Assembly: GCA_030425925.1 (NCBI GenBank)
Contig: JAUHZO010000022.1
Location: forward strand, 1 to 64,000
Origin: Alphaproteobacteria bacterium
GTDB lineage: Bacteria; Pseudomonadota; Alphaproteobacteria; Rhodobacterales; Rhodobacteraceae
Length of the DNA stretch: 64,000 bases
Direction: 5' to 3'
The stretch's first letter is position 1; the number at the start of each line of letters is the position of its first letter. The notes under the pieces were generated by a model that did not search any database, was not told where the DNA came from, and saw nothing but the letters and a program-made list of their open reading frames with translations. Shown here piece after piece: positions 53,556 through 63,330 of this stretch. Position numbers and translations under genes: made by a program.

Positions 53556-55637
53556 CTATAGACCCATGAGATTGGCGCTGCGGATGGCTTTTTCAATAAA
53601 GGCGTCCTTGTCCGCCTCCGGTTGCCAGCCCAGCTGCGCCTTGGGTTTTGCGTTCACGAAAGGCGAGAAATGCGCGCGGCTCTTCCAGTCGGCCAGCGAG
53701 GGGCGCACAACGCCCGGCTTGCGCAGGACGTGTTTCTTCAGCATGTATTTCAGGGCGTCGGCGGCGTAGAACGCGTGCAGGTTCCCGGTGCTGACGCGGA
53801 TGCGCGCGCCCAGAGCCGCGTGGATCGCGTCGAAATAGCCCTGCGCCGACAGCATCGGCTCGCCCACGAGGTTGAAGCTTTGACCCTCGACATCGGCGTC
53901 GATCATGCGGATCAGCCCGTCGGCCACGTCGTCGTTCAGCACGAAAGGCAGGATGTTGCGCCCATGTCCCCAGATGCGGACCGCGCCCGCCCCGTGCCAG
54001 CGCCCGATGCCCCAGTGCTGCAGAGGCCCGCCGGGGCCGACGACGATGCCGGGCCGGGCGATGACCACGGGCAGGCCGCGGTCGCGGTGCATCTCCAGCA
54101 GGCGGCGTTCGCATTCCGCCTTGGAGCGCGCGTACATGTTGCGGTCGGTCATGTCGGCGGGAAAGGGCGTGTCTTCGGTGATCTTCCGGAACGGATCCGA
54201 CATGTCATAGCTGGCAATGGTGCCGGTATAGACAAGGCGCTTGACGCCCGCCGCCTGCGCGGCTTCGGCAATGCCCACGGCCACGCCCACGTCGTTCTTC
54301 AGCGCCGCGTCCCAGGTGTCTTCCAGCGCGCGGGCGAGGTTGAAGACGACCTCGATCCCCTCCATCGACGTCTTCAGCGCCTCCGGATCGTGCAGCGAGA
54401 CACCGACAGTCTCCACCTGGTCGGGCAGGTCGGGGAAGGGGCCGTGCCGACCGCGGGACAGCACGCGCACGTCGCGGCCCTGCGCCACGAGCGCCCGTGT
54501 CAGCGCGCGGCCGATAAAGCCGGTGCCGCCGATGACCATTGCGGTGGGCTTTGGCGTGCGGGTCTGCACGGCGGGAGCCTTGACCTTCAGCACGTCATGG
54601 GGAAGCCGCGCCAGCGCATCGTCAAGCGCCTGCATCACCGTCACCGCGTTGTCGGCCGCGAACCGGCTGGTATCGCCGCCATAAAGCGCGGCGTTCATGC
54701 CGCGAAAGCTTTGGCCATAGGGATTGCGGGTGTTGAGCGAGCGGGCCTGCACCCACGCATTGCGCAGCCCCTCGCGCAGGTGTTGGCGCGACAGGTCCAG
54801 CTGGTGGCGCAGCGGGTTCACGATCAGGTCCGACGCGTTTTCGCGGGCGACGACCAACGTGTCCTGTGCGTAGTCCAGCCGCGCCCGGCCGGACGAGCCG
54901 CGCAGGGTCACGCTGCGATCGTCCACGGTTTCCACCATCGACAGGGTCAACGTCACGTTCACGCCGCCGGCGCGGGCCAGGATGCGAAAGCCCTGCGGTC
55001 GGGTGTCGCCGCCGGGCAAGGCGACGGGGTTCGTCGCTTCGGCATAAAGGATCTCGGGCGCGCCAAAGAGGTCCACGACAAAGGCCATCAGGTGCGGACC
55101 CAGCTCCAGCAGCAGGTTGCGCGGTTCGCGCATCAGCCACAGGTTGTAAGGGCCCGAACGCAAGGGGGCCAGCGGCAAGGCCCATGTGATCTCGGCCACC
55201 GAGACGCGGCCCAACTGGCCGCCCTCGACCAACGCTTTCAGGCGGTCATAAGACGGCAGGCCCAGGAAGTTGTGCCCCGGGGCAAACCGCTTGCCGGCCG
55301 CCTTGGCGGCATCGGCGATGCGGCGCGTGGCCTCGGCGCTGATGCTAACGGGCTTTTCCACCAGAACGTCCAGCCCGGCCTCAAGACAGCGGATGGCCAG
55401 CGCCTCGTGGCTGTCGGGCGGGGTCAGGATGTGGACGGCGTCCACCACACCCGCGACCAGCATGTCGTCGAGATTGCCGAAGGCCTGCGCGCCATGCGCG
55501 CCCGCCAGCGCCTCGGCGGCAGAGGTGGACAGGTCGCACACGGCGGTGACGCGCACGCCGGGCGTGGCGGCCAGAGCATCGGCGTGCCATGTGGCGATGT
55601 AACCGGCCCCGATCAGGCCAATGCGGGTTTCGGACAT
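53556..55637 (-). CDS. Gfo/Idh/MocA oxidoreductase fused to an NAD-dependent epimerase/dehydratase
   Basis: A 693-residue fusion. Residues 1-355 are a Gfo/Idh/MocA oxidoreductase (IGLIGAGYIATWHADAL, the VEKPVSIS motif, LLELGPHLMAFVVDLFG). Residues 365-693 are an extended SDR (VIGGTGFIGRALTRAL near 368, TGTIASYD, active-site YARSK, then ARPGIVVGPGG). Both halves retain their cofactor motifs, so the protein may carry out two redox or epimerisation steps on one sugar nucleotide. It is 7 bases downstream of the GT2 stop and last in a minus-strand operon. The 232 bases between it and the kinase gene (53324-53555) are AT-richer and probably hold the kinase promoter. Confidence 0.88.
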   Translation of the reverse strand: MSETRIGLIGAGYIATWHADALAATPGVRVTAVCDLSTSAAEALAGAHGAQAFGNLDDMLVAGVVDAVHILTPPDSHEALAIRCLEAGLDVLVEKPVSISAEATRRIADAAKAAGKRFAPGHNFLGLPSYDRLKALVEGGQLGRVSVAEITWALPLAPLRSGPYNLWLMREPRNLLLELGPHLMAFVVDLFGAPEILYAEATNPVALPGGDTRPQGFRILARAGGVNVTLTLSMVETVDDRSVTLRGSSGRARLDYAQDTLVVARENASDLIVNPLRHQLDLSRQHLREGLRNAWVQARSLNTRNPYGQSFRGMNAALYGGDTSRFAADNAVTVMQALDDALARLPHDVLKVKAPAVQTRTPKPTAMVIGGTGFIGRALTRALVAQGRDVRVLSRGRHGPFPDLPDQVETVGVSLHDPEALKTSMEGIEVVFNLARALEDTWDAALKNDVGVAVGIAEAAQAAGVKRLVYTGTIASYDMSDPFRKITEDTPFPADMTDRNMYARSKAECERRLLEMHRDRGLPVVIARPGIVVGPGGPLQHWGIGRWHGAGAVRIWGHGRNILPFVLNDDVADGLIRMIDADVEGQSFNLVGEPMLSAQGYFDAIHAALGARIRVSTGNLHAFYAADALKYMLKKHVLRKPGVVRPSLADWKSRAHFSPFVNAKPKAQLGWQPEADKDAFIEKAIRSANLMGL

Positions 55638-55644
55638 GTCTACC

Positions 55645-56604
55645 TCACTTGTACTCGATGATGCGCATGGCGCGGCCGGTCAGCCTGCGCCAGTGAAAGC
55701 GCGCCATGCCGATGATGTTGGGGAATTTCGACAGCATCAGCAGAAAGCCCAACGTCCGCGCATGTTCGGGCGCGATGCCGTCGCGCATCAGCCCGCGGGA
55801 ACTGCGCTGCCAGTTGTAACCATAGATCGCCAGCACGGCGAGGCTGATCGGCCAGAACAGCCAAAGCCCCGCCACGAAGATCAGCGGCAGGGCCAGACCA
55901 TAGACCAGCGCGCGGCGGCGTTCGGTGACGAAATACTCCGGATGCAGATGGCCCACCTGGGCAAAGCCGTGCCCGGTGCGTTCGGCGCGCCGCCACCATT
56001 GGCCAAAGCTGTGCATCGACGCGTCGTGGCGGGTCATCTCGAAGGGGATGCGTTCAAGACGCCAGCCCGCCTTGCGGAAGCGCACGCAGATCTCGTCATC
56101 CTCTGCGGCGATCACCTGCGGGTTCATCCCGCCCACCGCGCGCCAGAGTTCGGCGCGCACCATCATGTCACCGCCGCAGGCCTCGATCTCTCCGGCCGGG
56201 CGGCGCCATTCCCAGTGGCAAAGGCGGTTGTAGGGGCTGGCATCCGGCGCAATCTCGGACCGCCAGCCGGTGACCATGCCGATCTGCGGCTCGGCCTCCA
56301 GGCAGGTGCGGGCGGCGTCGAGATACCCCGGCGCCAGCGCGCAATCGCCGTCGATGAACTGCACGAACTGCGGATCGTCCAGCGCGTCGAAGCCCGCGTT
56401 GCGGGCACGCGCGGCGGTGAAGGGGATCGACATGTCCAGCTGGACAACCCTCGCCCCGCGCCGTTCTGCCTGCACCACGCTGTCATCGGTGGAGCCGCTG
56501 TCCACATAGACCACCTGCCGCGCCGCGCCGCGGACCGAGTCCAGCGCCGCCATCAACCGCGCGCCTTCGTTGCGCCCGATCAGGACCAGATCGACAGGGG
56601 TCAT
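55645..56604 (-). CDS. Glycosyltransferase family 2
   Basis: A 319-residue GT-A enzyme with VDLVLIGRNEGARL, VVYVDSGSTDDSV, the metal motif FIDGDCAL (DGD), GGDMMVRAELWRAVGG and EDDEICVRFRKAGW. Two hydrophobic segments near the C-terminus (LALPLIFVAGLWLFW, ISLAVLAIYGY) anchor it in the membrane. The start at 56604 overlaps the stop of the upstream GT4 gene (ATGA). Donor and acceptor are unknown. Confidence 0.88.
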   Translation of the reverse strand: MTPVDLVLIGRNEGARLMAALDSVRGAARQVVYVDSGSTDDSVVQAERRGARVVQLDMSIPFTAARARNAGFDALDDPQFVQFIDGDCALAPGYLDAARTCLEAEPQIGMVTGWRSEIAPDASPYNRLCHWEWRRPAGEIEACGGDMMVRAELWRAVGGMNPQVIAAEDDEICVRFRKAGWRLERIPFEMTRHDASMHSFGQWWRRAERTGHGFAQVGHLHPEYFVTERRRALVYGLALPLIFVAGLWLFWPISLAVLAIYGYNWQRSSRGLMRDGIAPEHARTLGFLLMLSKFPNIIGMARFHWRRLTGRAMRIIEYK

Positions 56605-57824
56605 CGCGCGGCCTCCGGGCGTTTGGGCATCGGACGGCCTTCGGCATAGGCGTTGAAAAGCGCAGACAGGCGCGCGGCCTCTGCCGTCATGTCGAACGCT
56701 TCGGCCACCCTGGCGCGGGCGGCCGCCCCCATGGCCTTGCGCCGTTGAGGATCGTGCAGCCCCTCGGTCAGCGCCGTGCACAATGTGTCTGCGTCGCCCG
56801 GCGGAACAAGCCAGCCATGCGTGCCGTCCTCCACCAGTTCCGGCACACCCGCGATTCGCGTCGTCACCACCGGCACGCCGGAGGCCATCGCCTCCATCAG
56901 CACCACGGGCACGCCTTCGGCAAAGCTGGGTAGCACGAAGAGGTCGGTGCGCGACAGCGCCTCGGCCACCTCGGCCTGCGACTTGTAGCCGACAAAGTCG
57001 ACCGGCAGCCCCTTGGCCTGCTCCTCCAGCGCGGCGCGGTCGGGTCCGTCGCCGATCACCGTCAGGTGCCAGCCGTCTGGCAGGCCGCGCAGCGCCTCCA
57101 GCAGCACCGGCACGCCCTTGACCGCCGCCAGCCGCCCGACAAACAGCAATTCCTGCCCGTCATGCGGGGCAGGCGCATAGCGGGCGGGATCGACGCCGCA
57201 ATGGATGATGTGAAAGCGGTCCCAGTGGTCCTGCGCTGCAAAGCACATCAGCTGTGATCGGCAGAAATCGCTGATGCAGGCCACAAAGGCCGCCCGCGCC
57301 GCCTTTTCGTCGATCCGCCAGTGACGCGGCTCAAAGAAGATGTCCGGGCCGTGGATGGTAAAGCTGTAGGGGATCTCTGACAGGTCCGACGCCAGCATCG
57401 CCACGGTGCAGGACGCCTTGGCGATGTGGTTGTGCAGATGCGTGACGCCCTGACGCGCCAGTTCGTCCGCCAGCACGCCTGCCTCGACGAAATAGATCAG
57501 GTTGTAGGCCCGGCCCTTCCACCCCTTGGGCGCGGTCTGCCAGGCCAGCCGCAGCGCGCGCAGATAGCGGGCGGGCCGGGACATCCATCGGGCATGGGCG
57601 CGCAGCACGCGCAGCGGCGCGCGGCAGGCGTCCAGCACCTTGAAGGTTCGGGCATGTTCATCGCGCTGCTCCGGCCCCACCAGGTGTTCCGCGCCCGTGG
57701 TCCGGATGGAACAGGTCAGCACCTCGTGTCCCAACGCACGCAACGCCGCAACCTCACGCTGGATGAACGTGTCGGAGGCGCGGGGGTATTCACCGGTCAG
57801 AAAGGCAATCTTTGGCAGGGTCAT
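56601..57824 (-). CDS. Glycosyltransferase family 4
   Basis: A 407-residue GT-B enzyme: PKIAFLTGEYPRASDTFIQREV at the N-terminus (read as PKIAFLTGEYPRASDTF), FTIHGPDIFFEPRHW, then the donor domain LLFVGRLAAVKGVPVLLEAL and the E-x7-E region EGVPVVLMEAMASGVPVVTTR. It overlaps both neighbours by four bases, so the epimerase, GT4 and GT2 genes are translationally coupled. Specificity is unknown. Confidence 0.9.
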   Translation of the reverse strand: MTLPKIAFLTGEYPRASDTFIQREVAALRALGHEVLTCSIRTTGAEHLVGPEQRDEHARTFKVLDACRAPLRVLRAHARWMSRPARYLRALRLAWQTAPKGWKGRAYNLIYFVEAGVLADELARQGVTHLHNHIAKASCTVAMLASDLSEIPYSFTIHGPDIFFEPRHWRIDEKAARAAFVACISDFCRSQLMCFAAQDHWDRFHIIHCGVDPARYAPAPHDGQELLFVGRLAAVKGVPVLLEALRGLPDGWHLTVIGDGPDRAALEEQAKGLPVDFVGYKSQAEVAEALSRTDLFVLPSFAEGVPVVLMEAMASGVPVVTTRIAGVPELVEDGTHGWLVPPGDADTLCTALTEGLHDPQRRKAMGAAARARVAEAFDMTAEAARLSALFNAYAEGRPMPKRPEAAR

Positions 57825-58825
57825 TCTTCTGCCTCACGGGTACGGGACATCATGCTTTCGAAGGAGTCCATATCCTCGCCACCAAGGATACTGCGCAAGC
57901 TCACATTCGGGTAGCGCAGGGGCATCATCCGGGACCGGAGCACCTCTTCGCGGAACAATCCTGGCAAATGGTGTGCGACGGGGCGTAAAAGAGGGAGCGG
58001 TGCGGCCCAGAGCGCGTAGGGCACGGTGACGTTCAGCCGTGGCCAGCCATAGCAGCGCCGGTGCGCCGCCAGAAAGCGCGCGCGCGTGGGCCGGTCGTCG
58101 TCGAACAGGTTCAGGGCGGGCGCGGCCTCGACCGGGGTGCAAGCGGCCCGGAGGACGTTTTGCGCGACATGGTCCACATGGGTCAGGGGGAGGTCGCCCC
58201 CCGACCCGATGGTGACGTGCAGTTTCGACGCCCAGAAGCCCATCAGCGCGTGCCAGCTGCGCCCCGGCCCCCAGATCGCCCCCGGGCGCAATATCCAGTC
58301 GCCGGGACGACCGGAGCGGGTGACCAGCGCCTCCTGCAGACGCTTGGCCCCGGCATAGGGATCCCGGGTGGTGCGGATATAGGCCGCGGGTGTGGCCAGA
58401 TCGGCCTTTGACAGCGGGATCACCGGGCTGTCTTCGTCCAGCGTGTCGCCGGGCGAAAGCCTGTCGGTGTCATAGACCGCAAGGGACGAGATCAGCACCA
58501 GCCGCAGGTCGCGGGTCTGGCGGGCCTCCAGCAGGGTCTGCGTGGCCTGCAGCGTGTCGCGCGCCAGCGCATCCGGGTCGTCGCCCAGATGGGCCGCGGC
58601 GTGTATGATGGCCCCGCTGTCCGGCAGCGCCGTCGCCAGAGTTTCGGCGGCATCGGGTGCCGTCAGATCGCAGTGCAGCGCCGTGATCCCGGTATCCGTC
58701 TCCCACCCCGGCACGGGCATCGACCGGTAAAGCGCGAGAACCGGGAGGCCCTGCCGGCGCGCCTCGGCCACGCAGGCGCGCCCGACAAACCCGTTGGCCC
58801 CGGTCACGACGATCACTTCGCCCAT
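57821..58825 (-). CDS. NAD-dependent epimerase/dehydratase (extended SDR)
   Basis: A 334-residue extended SDR with the NAD motif VTGANGFVGRACV, IIHAAAHLGDD, the catalytic ISSLAVYD serine region and DPYAGAKRL (Tyr/Lys), followed by ILRPGAIWGPGRSW. It probably modifies a sugar nucleotide (epimerisation, dehydration or reduction). It overlaps the upstream oxidoreductase gene by 13 bases and the downstream GT4 gene by 4. Confidence 0.87.
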   Translation of the reverse strand: MGEVIVVTGANGFVGRACVAEARRQGLPVLALYRSMPVPGWETDTGITALHCDLTAPDAAETLATALPDSGAIIHAAAHLGDDPDALARDTLQATQTLLEARQTRDLRLVLISSLAVYDTDRLSPGDTLDEDSPVIPLSKADLATPAAYIRTTRDPYAGAKRLQEALVTRSGRPGDWILRPGAIWGPGRSWHALMGFWASKLHVTIGSGGDLPLTHVDHVAQNVLRAACTPVEAAPALNLFDDDRPTRARFLAAHRRCYGWPRLNVTVPYALWAAPLPLLRPVAHHLPGLFREEVLRSRMMPLRYPNVSLRSILGGEDMDSFESMMSRTREAEE

Positions 58826-59940
58826 GGCATCGGCTCCATCGGGGCACAGCGCGACGTCATGGCCTGCGCGCCGGTGGTTTCCCCCGAGTTCTGGATGGCC
58901 AGCGACACCTCGGTCAGGTGCAGCGCATAATCTCCGCCCAGACGGCAGGCGCGGCCTTCGCGCCGCGCGTCCAGCACCTCGGCCGGGCCCAGCATGAAGT
59001 TCATCGCCGCCGACCCCCAGCGTTTCACCTTGGGATGCGTGGGGCCGCCAAGCCGGACGCGCCGGGGCCAGGGATGTTCCATCAGCCGCCGCCGCAACGT
59101 CATGCGCCGGGCAAAGCGCACCTCTGCCGCATTGTCCCAGGCGGCGCCACAGGACAGCACGCCACCGTCGCCCACGATGCGGATCGAGTGATCGTGCGGC
59201 GCGGCGATGGAGCAGGTCAGCCGGGTCACCGGCCCGTTGTCAAAGAACAGAGTGGCCACCGACCAGTCGGGCGCGAAGGGGCCGGTGCCCTCCTTGTCCG
59301 GGATGACCTCGGCCGACGCGGCGACCACGCGGCGCACCGACCCGAACCAGTCGATCAGCCAGGCCAGGTAATAGCCCACATGCTCCAGCGTGCAGCCGGT
59401 GCGGAATTCGTCCTCGAACGGCCAGGGTGCGCCGCTGGGCGACAGCCATTTGCGATAGGCCGCCTGCGGGACAAAACCGTCATCCATCTCGGCATAGATC
59501 AGCCGCGGGGTCCCGGCCATGCCGTGCCGCAGCGCGTGGCCCAGCGTCTGCGCCGCCTCGCCCAGCACGGAACAGGGGGCCGAGGCCAGGATCAGGCCCC
59601 GCGCCATGGCCTTGGCGTGCAGCGCCCGGGCCTGCCCGATCTCGGTCGCCAGCGGCTTTTCGGAATAGACATGGCAGCCCGCGTCCAGCAGCGCGTCGGT
59701 GGTGACGTGATGCGCGGCGGGATTGGTGAGATTCAGCACCACGCCGCCATTGCCGGCCGCCCCGGCCAGCGCATCGAAATCGGGCAGCGGCGGGACGTTC
59801 CAGAAGTCGCAGAACTGCGCCAGCCGCGCCGCATCGCGATCGTACACGCCGCCGACCTCGATCCCGGGCATCACGGTCAGCGACCGCATGTACAGATCGG
59901 CGACAAAGCCGCAGCCCAGAAGGTACACCCGGTCCGTCAT
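58813..59940 (-). CDS. Gfo/Idh/MocA-family oxidoreductase
   Basis: A 375-residue NAD(P)-dependent oxidoreductase: VYLLGCGFVADLYMRSL at the N-terminus, GCHVYSEKPLATEIGQA with the catalytic-site lysine, and CTLEHVGYYLAWLIDWFG in the C-terminal domain. ATG at 59940 starts the Rossmann fold directly; the in-frame upstream 40 codons look non-coding. It heads the minus-strand operon oxidoreductase-epimerase-GT4-GT2-fusion. It likely makes a keto- or amino-sugar nucleotide together with the SDR that follows. The 280-base divergent gap upstream (59941-60220) shows no gene I can support. Confidence 0.86.
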   Translation of the reverse strand: MTDRVYLLGCGFVADLYMRSLTVMPGIEVGGVYDRDAARLAQFCDFWNVPPLPDFDALAGAAGNGGVVLNLTNPAAHHVTTDALLDAGCHVYSEKPLATEIGQARALHAKAMARGLILASAPCSVLGEAAQTLGHALRHGMAGTPRLIYAEMDDGFVPQAAYRKWLSPSGAPWPFEDEFRTGCTLEHVGYYLAWLIDWFGSVRRVVAASAEVIPDKEGTGPFAPDWSVATLFFDNGPVTRLTCSIAAPHDHSIRIVGDGGVLSCGAAWDNAAEVRFARRMTLRRRLMEHPWPRRVRLGGPTHPKVKRWGSAAMNFMLGPAEVLDARREGRACRLGGDYALHLTEVSLAIQNSGETTGAQAMTSRCAPMEPMPWAK

Positions 59941-60220
59941 CACCGGACCGCATTGGGCAAGGGCCCGCCGGGCGGGGGAGGAAGTCTGACGGTCATCGCG
60001 GTTCTGCTCGGATCCATTGCGCGCTGTACGGGATGTGTCGCACCATGAAAACAAGGCCACAATTCGGCGAAAGGCCGCGTCGCGCCCCGCCGTGGCGTGG
60101 ACTGTTGCGCATTTCCCTCAGCCTGCCGCCAAAGCGCGCCAGTTTTGTCGATGTGAACGCCGAAGGGGCAGTCAACCGGCGCGCAATCGGCGATAAGACC
60201 CGCGGGGAAAAAGGTGCTGC

Positions 60221-60985
60221 ATGGAATTCCGCGTTGCCGGCGAAACCATCCGAGTCACGGTGCCGACCTGGGCGGCGCTCGAAGCGCGCGTGGCCGAACG
60301 CTTTGCCCAGCGCAAGGGATTTGCGCTGGCAACCATCAATCTTGACCATCTGGTCAAGCTGCGGTCGTCCCAGGCGTTCCGGACCGCTTATGCGGCGCAG
60401 GATCTTGTCACGGCCGACGGTAATCCCATCGTGTGGATGTCGCGCCTGGCCGGACGGCCGGTGGCGCTGATCCCCGGTTCGGACGCGATCCTGCCGCTGG
60501 CGCGAATCGCCGCGCGGCAGGGGGTGGGCGTCGCGCTGGTGGGCTCGACCGAGGTGGCGCTCTCGGCCGCCAAGAGCTATCTGGAACGCGAGGTGCGCGA
60601 GTTGCGCGTGGTCTGCACCATCGCCCCGCCCATGGGGTTCGATCCCTCCGGCTCCGCCGCCGAGGACCTGCTGCACCGGGTTGCCGATTCAGAGGCGCGG
60701 CTGTGCTTTCTGGCGCTGGGCGCACCGAAGCAGGAAATCCTGGCCGCTACCGGTCGTCGCGTGGCACCTCAGGTGGGATTCGCGTCGATTGGCGCCGGGC
60801 TCGATTTCCTCGCGGGCACCCAGGCCCGCGCGCCGGACTGGGCGCGGCGCTTTGCGCTGGAGTGGCTTTGGCGGATGCTGACCAGCCCGGGCCGTCTGGG
60901 GCCGCGCTATCTCAAATGCATGGCGATCCTGCCGGGGCAAGCGGTGCGGGCGCTGATCCTGCGGCTGACCGCCCGCGGCACCTGA
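60221..60985 (+). CDS. WecB/TagA/CpsF-family glycosyltransferase
   Basis: A 254-residue glycosyltransferase with the family motifs INLDHLVKLRSS, TADGNPIVWMSRL, LGAPKQEIL, GAGLDFLAGTQARAPDW and the basic end RFALEWLWRMLTSPGRLGPRY. Family members (WecG, TagA) add the second sugar (e.g. ManNAcA or ManNAc) to undecaprenyl-linked GlcNAc at the membrane. It is a single plus-strand gene flanked by minus-strand genes. AAAAAGG precedes the start. Confidence 0.92.
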   Translation: MEFRVAGETIRVTVPTWAALEARVAERFAQRKGFALATINLDHLVKLRSSQAFRTAYAAQDLVTADGNPIVWMSRLAGRPVALIPGSDAILPLARIAARQGVGVALVGSTEVALSAAKSYLEREVRELRVVCTIAPPMGFDPSGSAAEDLLHRVADSEARLCFLALGAPKQEILAATGRRVAPQVGFASIGAGLDFLAGTQARAPDWARRFALEWLWRMLTSPGRLGPRYLKCMAILPGQAVRALILRLTARGT

Positions 60986-60997
60986 TCCGGGGCGAGG

Positions 60998-61765
60998 TCA
61001 GAGCAACCGCGGTCTGCGGCGGCGCATCAGCAGCAGATCCTTCAGCTTGCCCTTGAGCCCGCGCGGCGGCAGTACCTCGCGGTTCATCTCGAACACCGCG
61101 CCGGTCAGGGCGGGATCGCACATCCGGGCCAGTCTGGCACCCCAGGCGGCGGCGGTGTCCGGGGCCAGCCCGTCGGGAATGCCCATGGTGGTCTGCAGCA
61201 TGCCGGGCATCCAGTCGCCGATCACGATATCGGGGAACCGGTCGCCCAGATCGGCGATCAGCGCCCGGGTCAGGATGCGTGCGGCCCCCTTGGAGACCGA
61301 ATAGGCGGCGCTGCAGGGCAGCGGGCTGATATCGGCAAAGGTGGCGACGTTCAGGATGCGCCCGCGCCCGCGCGGCACCATGTCGGCCAGCGCCGCGTGG
61401 CTGCAGTGGAACACGCCGCCCAGGTTGATCGCCACGATTTCGGCAAAGCTGTCCGGTGTTTCGTCAAGGATGTCGCGGCGCGGATAGACGGCGGCGTTGT
61501 TGATCAGCAGCGCGATGCCGCCCTGTGCCTGCGCCAGCGCGGCAAAGCGCGCCGCCACGTCGTCGGGCCGGGCGATGTCCAGCGGCTCGGGCAGAAAACG
61601 GCCGGGCGCGCAAAGCGCCGCGGTCTCTTCCAGCGCCGCGGCGCGGCGACCGGTGCCCGCAACCGTAAAGCTGTCGCGGGTCAGCTGCACTGCCAGCGCG
61701 CGGCCCAGGCCCGACCCGGCCCCGGTGACGATGGCGAGCCCGTCTTCGGGGGTCAGAAGGGTCAT
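60998..61765 (-). CDS. Short-chain dehydrogenase/reductase
   Basis: A 255-residue classical SDR with TGAGSGLGRAL (cofactor), INNAAVYP, NVATFADISP and the catalytic YSVSK. A basic C-terminus (LLLMRRRRPRLL) is unusual and may bind membrane or polyanion. The start overlaps the stop of the GMC oxidoreductase gene (ATGA). The two oxidoreductases and the acyltransferase upstream form one coupled unit. Substrate is unknown; a sugar or polyprenol-linked sugar is plausible from context. Confidence 0.88.
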   Translation of the reverse strand: MTLLTPEDGLAIVTGAGSGLGRALAVQLTRDSFTVAGTGRRAAALEETAALCAPGRFLPEPLDIARPDDVAARFAALAQAQGGIALLINNAAVYPRRDILDETPDSFAEIVAINLGGVFHCSHAALADMVPRGRGRILNVATFADISPLPCSAAYSVSKGAARILTRALIADLGDRFPDIVIGDWMPGMLQTTMGIPDGLAPDTAAAWGARLARMCDPALTGAVFEMNREVLPPRGLKGKLKDLLLMRRRRPRLL

Positions 61766-63330
61766 GGCTGCGGCTCCTTCAGGATGGCATCGGCGACGCG
61801 CAACGCGTTGGCGGCGATGGTCAGGCTGGGATTGACCCCCATCGAGGTGGGCATGAAGGCGGCATCGGCGACCCAGAGATTGTCCAGATCATGCGCGCGG
61901 CAGTCCGGGGTCAGCACAGATGTGCCGGGATCGGTGCCAAAGCGCAGCGTGCCGCAGGGATGGCCATAGTTCAGCTCTGGCGACAGTCCCAGGAACGCGG
62001 TGCGGTGCCCGCGCAGGGCGGACCGGATTGCCCGCCGGAACGCCTTGCGCCGGGCCAGTAGCTCGGGCTGGAAGGCATAGGTGACCGACAGCCGCTGTGG
62101 TTCCGCCGGATCAAAGGTGACGCGGTTGGCGGCATAAGGCAGGTCTTCCATCAGGCCGACAAAGATCTGTGCCGAGCCGAACAACCGGTGCGCCATGGCG
62201 GCGGCGAGGCGGGTCAGCATGGCTTGCCCGGGCAACGCCGCCAGCGTCGTGGAGGCCAGCATGCGCGACAGGTAATGCACGATCTCGCCATACGAGGCAC
62301 GGATGCCCATGGCCTGGATCGTGCCCAGCCTCTGGCCGTCGCGGTGATAGAGATCGCGCAGCGAAATCGCCTTGGTCGCGCCCGTATCGGGCAGTCCGCG
62401 CGGCGGCCAGAGCGCGAACATCTCGTTGAGATGGAACATCAGGTTGCGCCCCACCTGCCCGGACAGGTTGGCCAGCCCGTCGGGCCAGGCCTCGGAGGCC
62501 GAGGCCAGGAGCAGCCGGGGCGAGCCCAGCGCGCCCGCGGCCAGGACGTAGCGCCGGGCCGACAGCCGGTGCAGCGTGCCACCGGTGCGCAGCTCGATCC
62601 CGGTGATCCGGTCGCCATCTGCAAGCAGCCGCGTGACGTCGGCCCGGTCGAGCAGCGCGGCATTGCCGGTCTCCAGCGCCGGTTCCACCCCGGCCGAGCG
62701 GCCGTCCATCTTGCAGGTCATGGGGCATTTGTGGCCAAGGCAGGTGCGGCAGCCATCCACACGGCGGAGTGCGGTATGCGCATGATAGGGGTGCAGGCCG
62801 GACTGCCGCAGCCCCTCCATCAGCGCGGCTTCGGTGGCGTTCAGCGGCGGCGGCGGGCGCAGCGGCAGGGGCGGCGCGTCGGACAGCGGATCGGGGGTGC
62901 CGTAGACGCCGTAGAGCGCCGACGCCTGCGCGTACCAGGGCAGGAAGGCGTCGAACCCCACGGGCCAGCCGCCGGTGGGATGCGGGCGTCCGGGCAGATC
63001 GTCCAGATCGTGACGTTCGGGGCGCTCCAGCGTGGCGGCATAAAAGACCGACGATCCGCCCAGACCGGCCCCGAGCGGCGCGTAGAACGCCTGTCGGGTG
63101 CCGTTCAGTGTGACGTGCAGCGGTTCGGGCCAGAGCCCGCGGGTCAGCCGCGCCTCGGGCACGAACGTCTCGGACAGCCCGTGTTCCTCGCGCCGGTGCC
63201 CCTTGGGGCCCATCTCGACAAACAGCACCTTCTGCCCTGCTTCGGCCAACGCGCGGCCAACCGTGCCGCCGCCCATGCCGGTGCCGATGACGATGGCATC
63301 CCAGTCGGTGTCGGCGGCGGCCAGGTTCAT
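61762..63330 (-). CDS. GMC-family FAD oxidoreductase
   Basis: A 522-residue flavoprotein. The FAD motif is IVIGTGMGGGTVGRAL near residue 14; GAGLGGSSVFYAATLERP is the second FAD region; AAGALGSPRLLL follows; the C-terminal domain ends with HPCGTLRFG and MGVNPSLTIAANALRVADAI, containing the His/Asn pair expected at the active site. A Cys-rich stretch (CRTCLGHKCPMTCKMDG) resembles that of bacterial GMC-like alcohol dehydrogenases. It overlaps the upstream and downstream genes by four bases each. It probably oxidises an alcohol on a sugar or lipid-linked intermediate. Confidence 0.88.
   Translation of the reverse strand: MNLAAADTDWDAIVIGTGMGGGTVGRALAEAGQKVLFVEMGPKGHRREEHGLSETFVPEARLTRGLWPEPLHVTLNGTRQAFYAPLGAGLGGSSVFYAATLERPERHDLDDLPGRPHPTGGWPVGFDAFLPWYAQASALYGVYGTPDPLSDAPPLPLRPPPPLNATEAALMEGLRQSGLHPYHAHTALRRVDGCRTCLGHKCPMTCKMDGRSAGVEPALETGNAALLDRADVTRLLADGDRITGIELRTGGTLHRLSARRYVLAAGALGSPRLLLASASEAWPDGLANLSGQVGRNLMFHLNEMFALWPPRGLPDTGATKAISLRDLYHRDGQRLGTIQAMGIRASYGEIVHYLSRMLASTTLAALPGQAMLTRLAAAMAHRLFGSAQIFVGLMEDLPYAANRVTFDPAEPQRLSVTYAFQPELLARRKAFRRAIRSALRGHRTAFLGLSPELNYGHPCGTLRFGTDPGTSVLTPDCRAHDLDNLWVADAAFMPTSMGVNPSLTIAANALRVADAILKEPQP

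Noticed and set aside
57426-57914. Plus-strand frame inside the GT4 and epimerase genes
   Set aside because: It is antisense to two genes that have full motifs and coupled starts.
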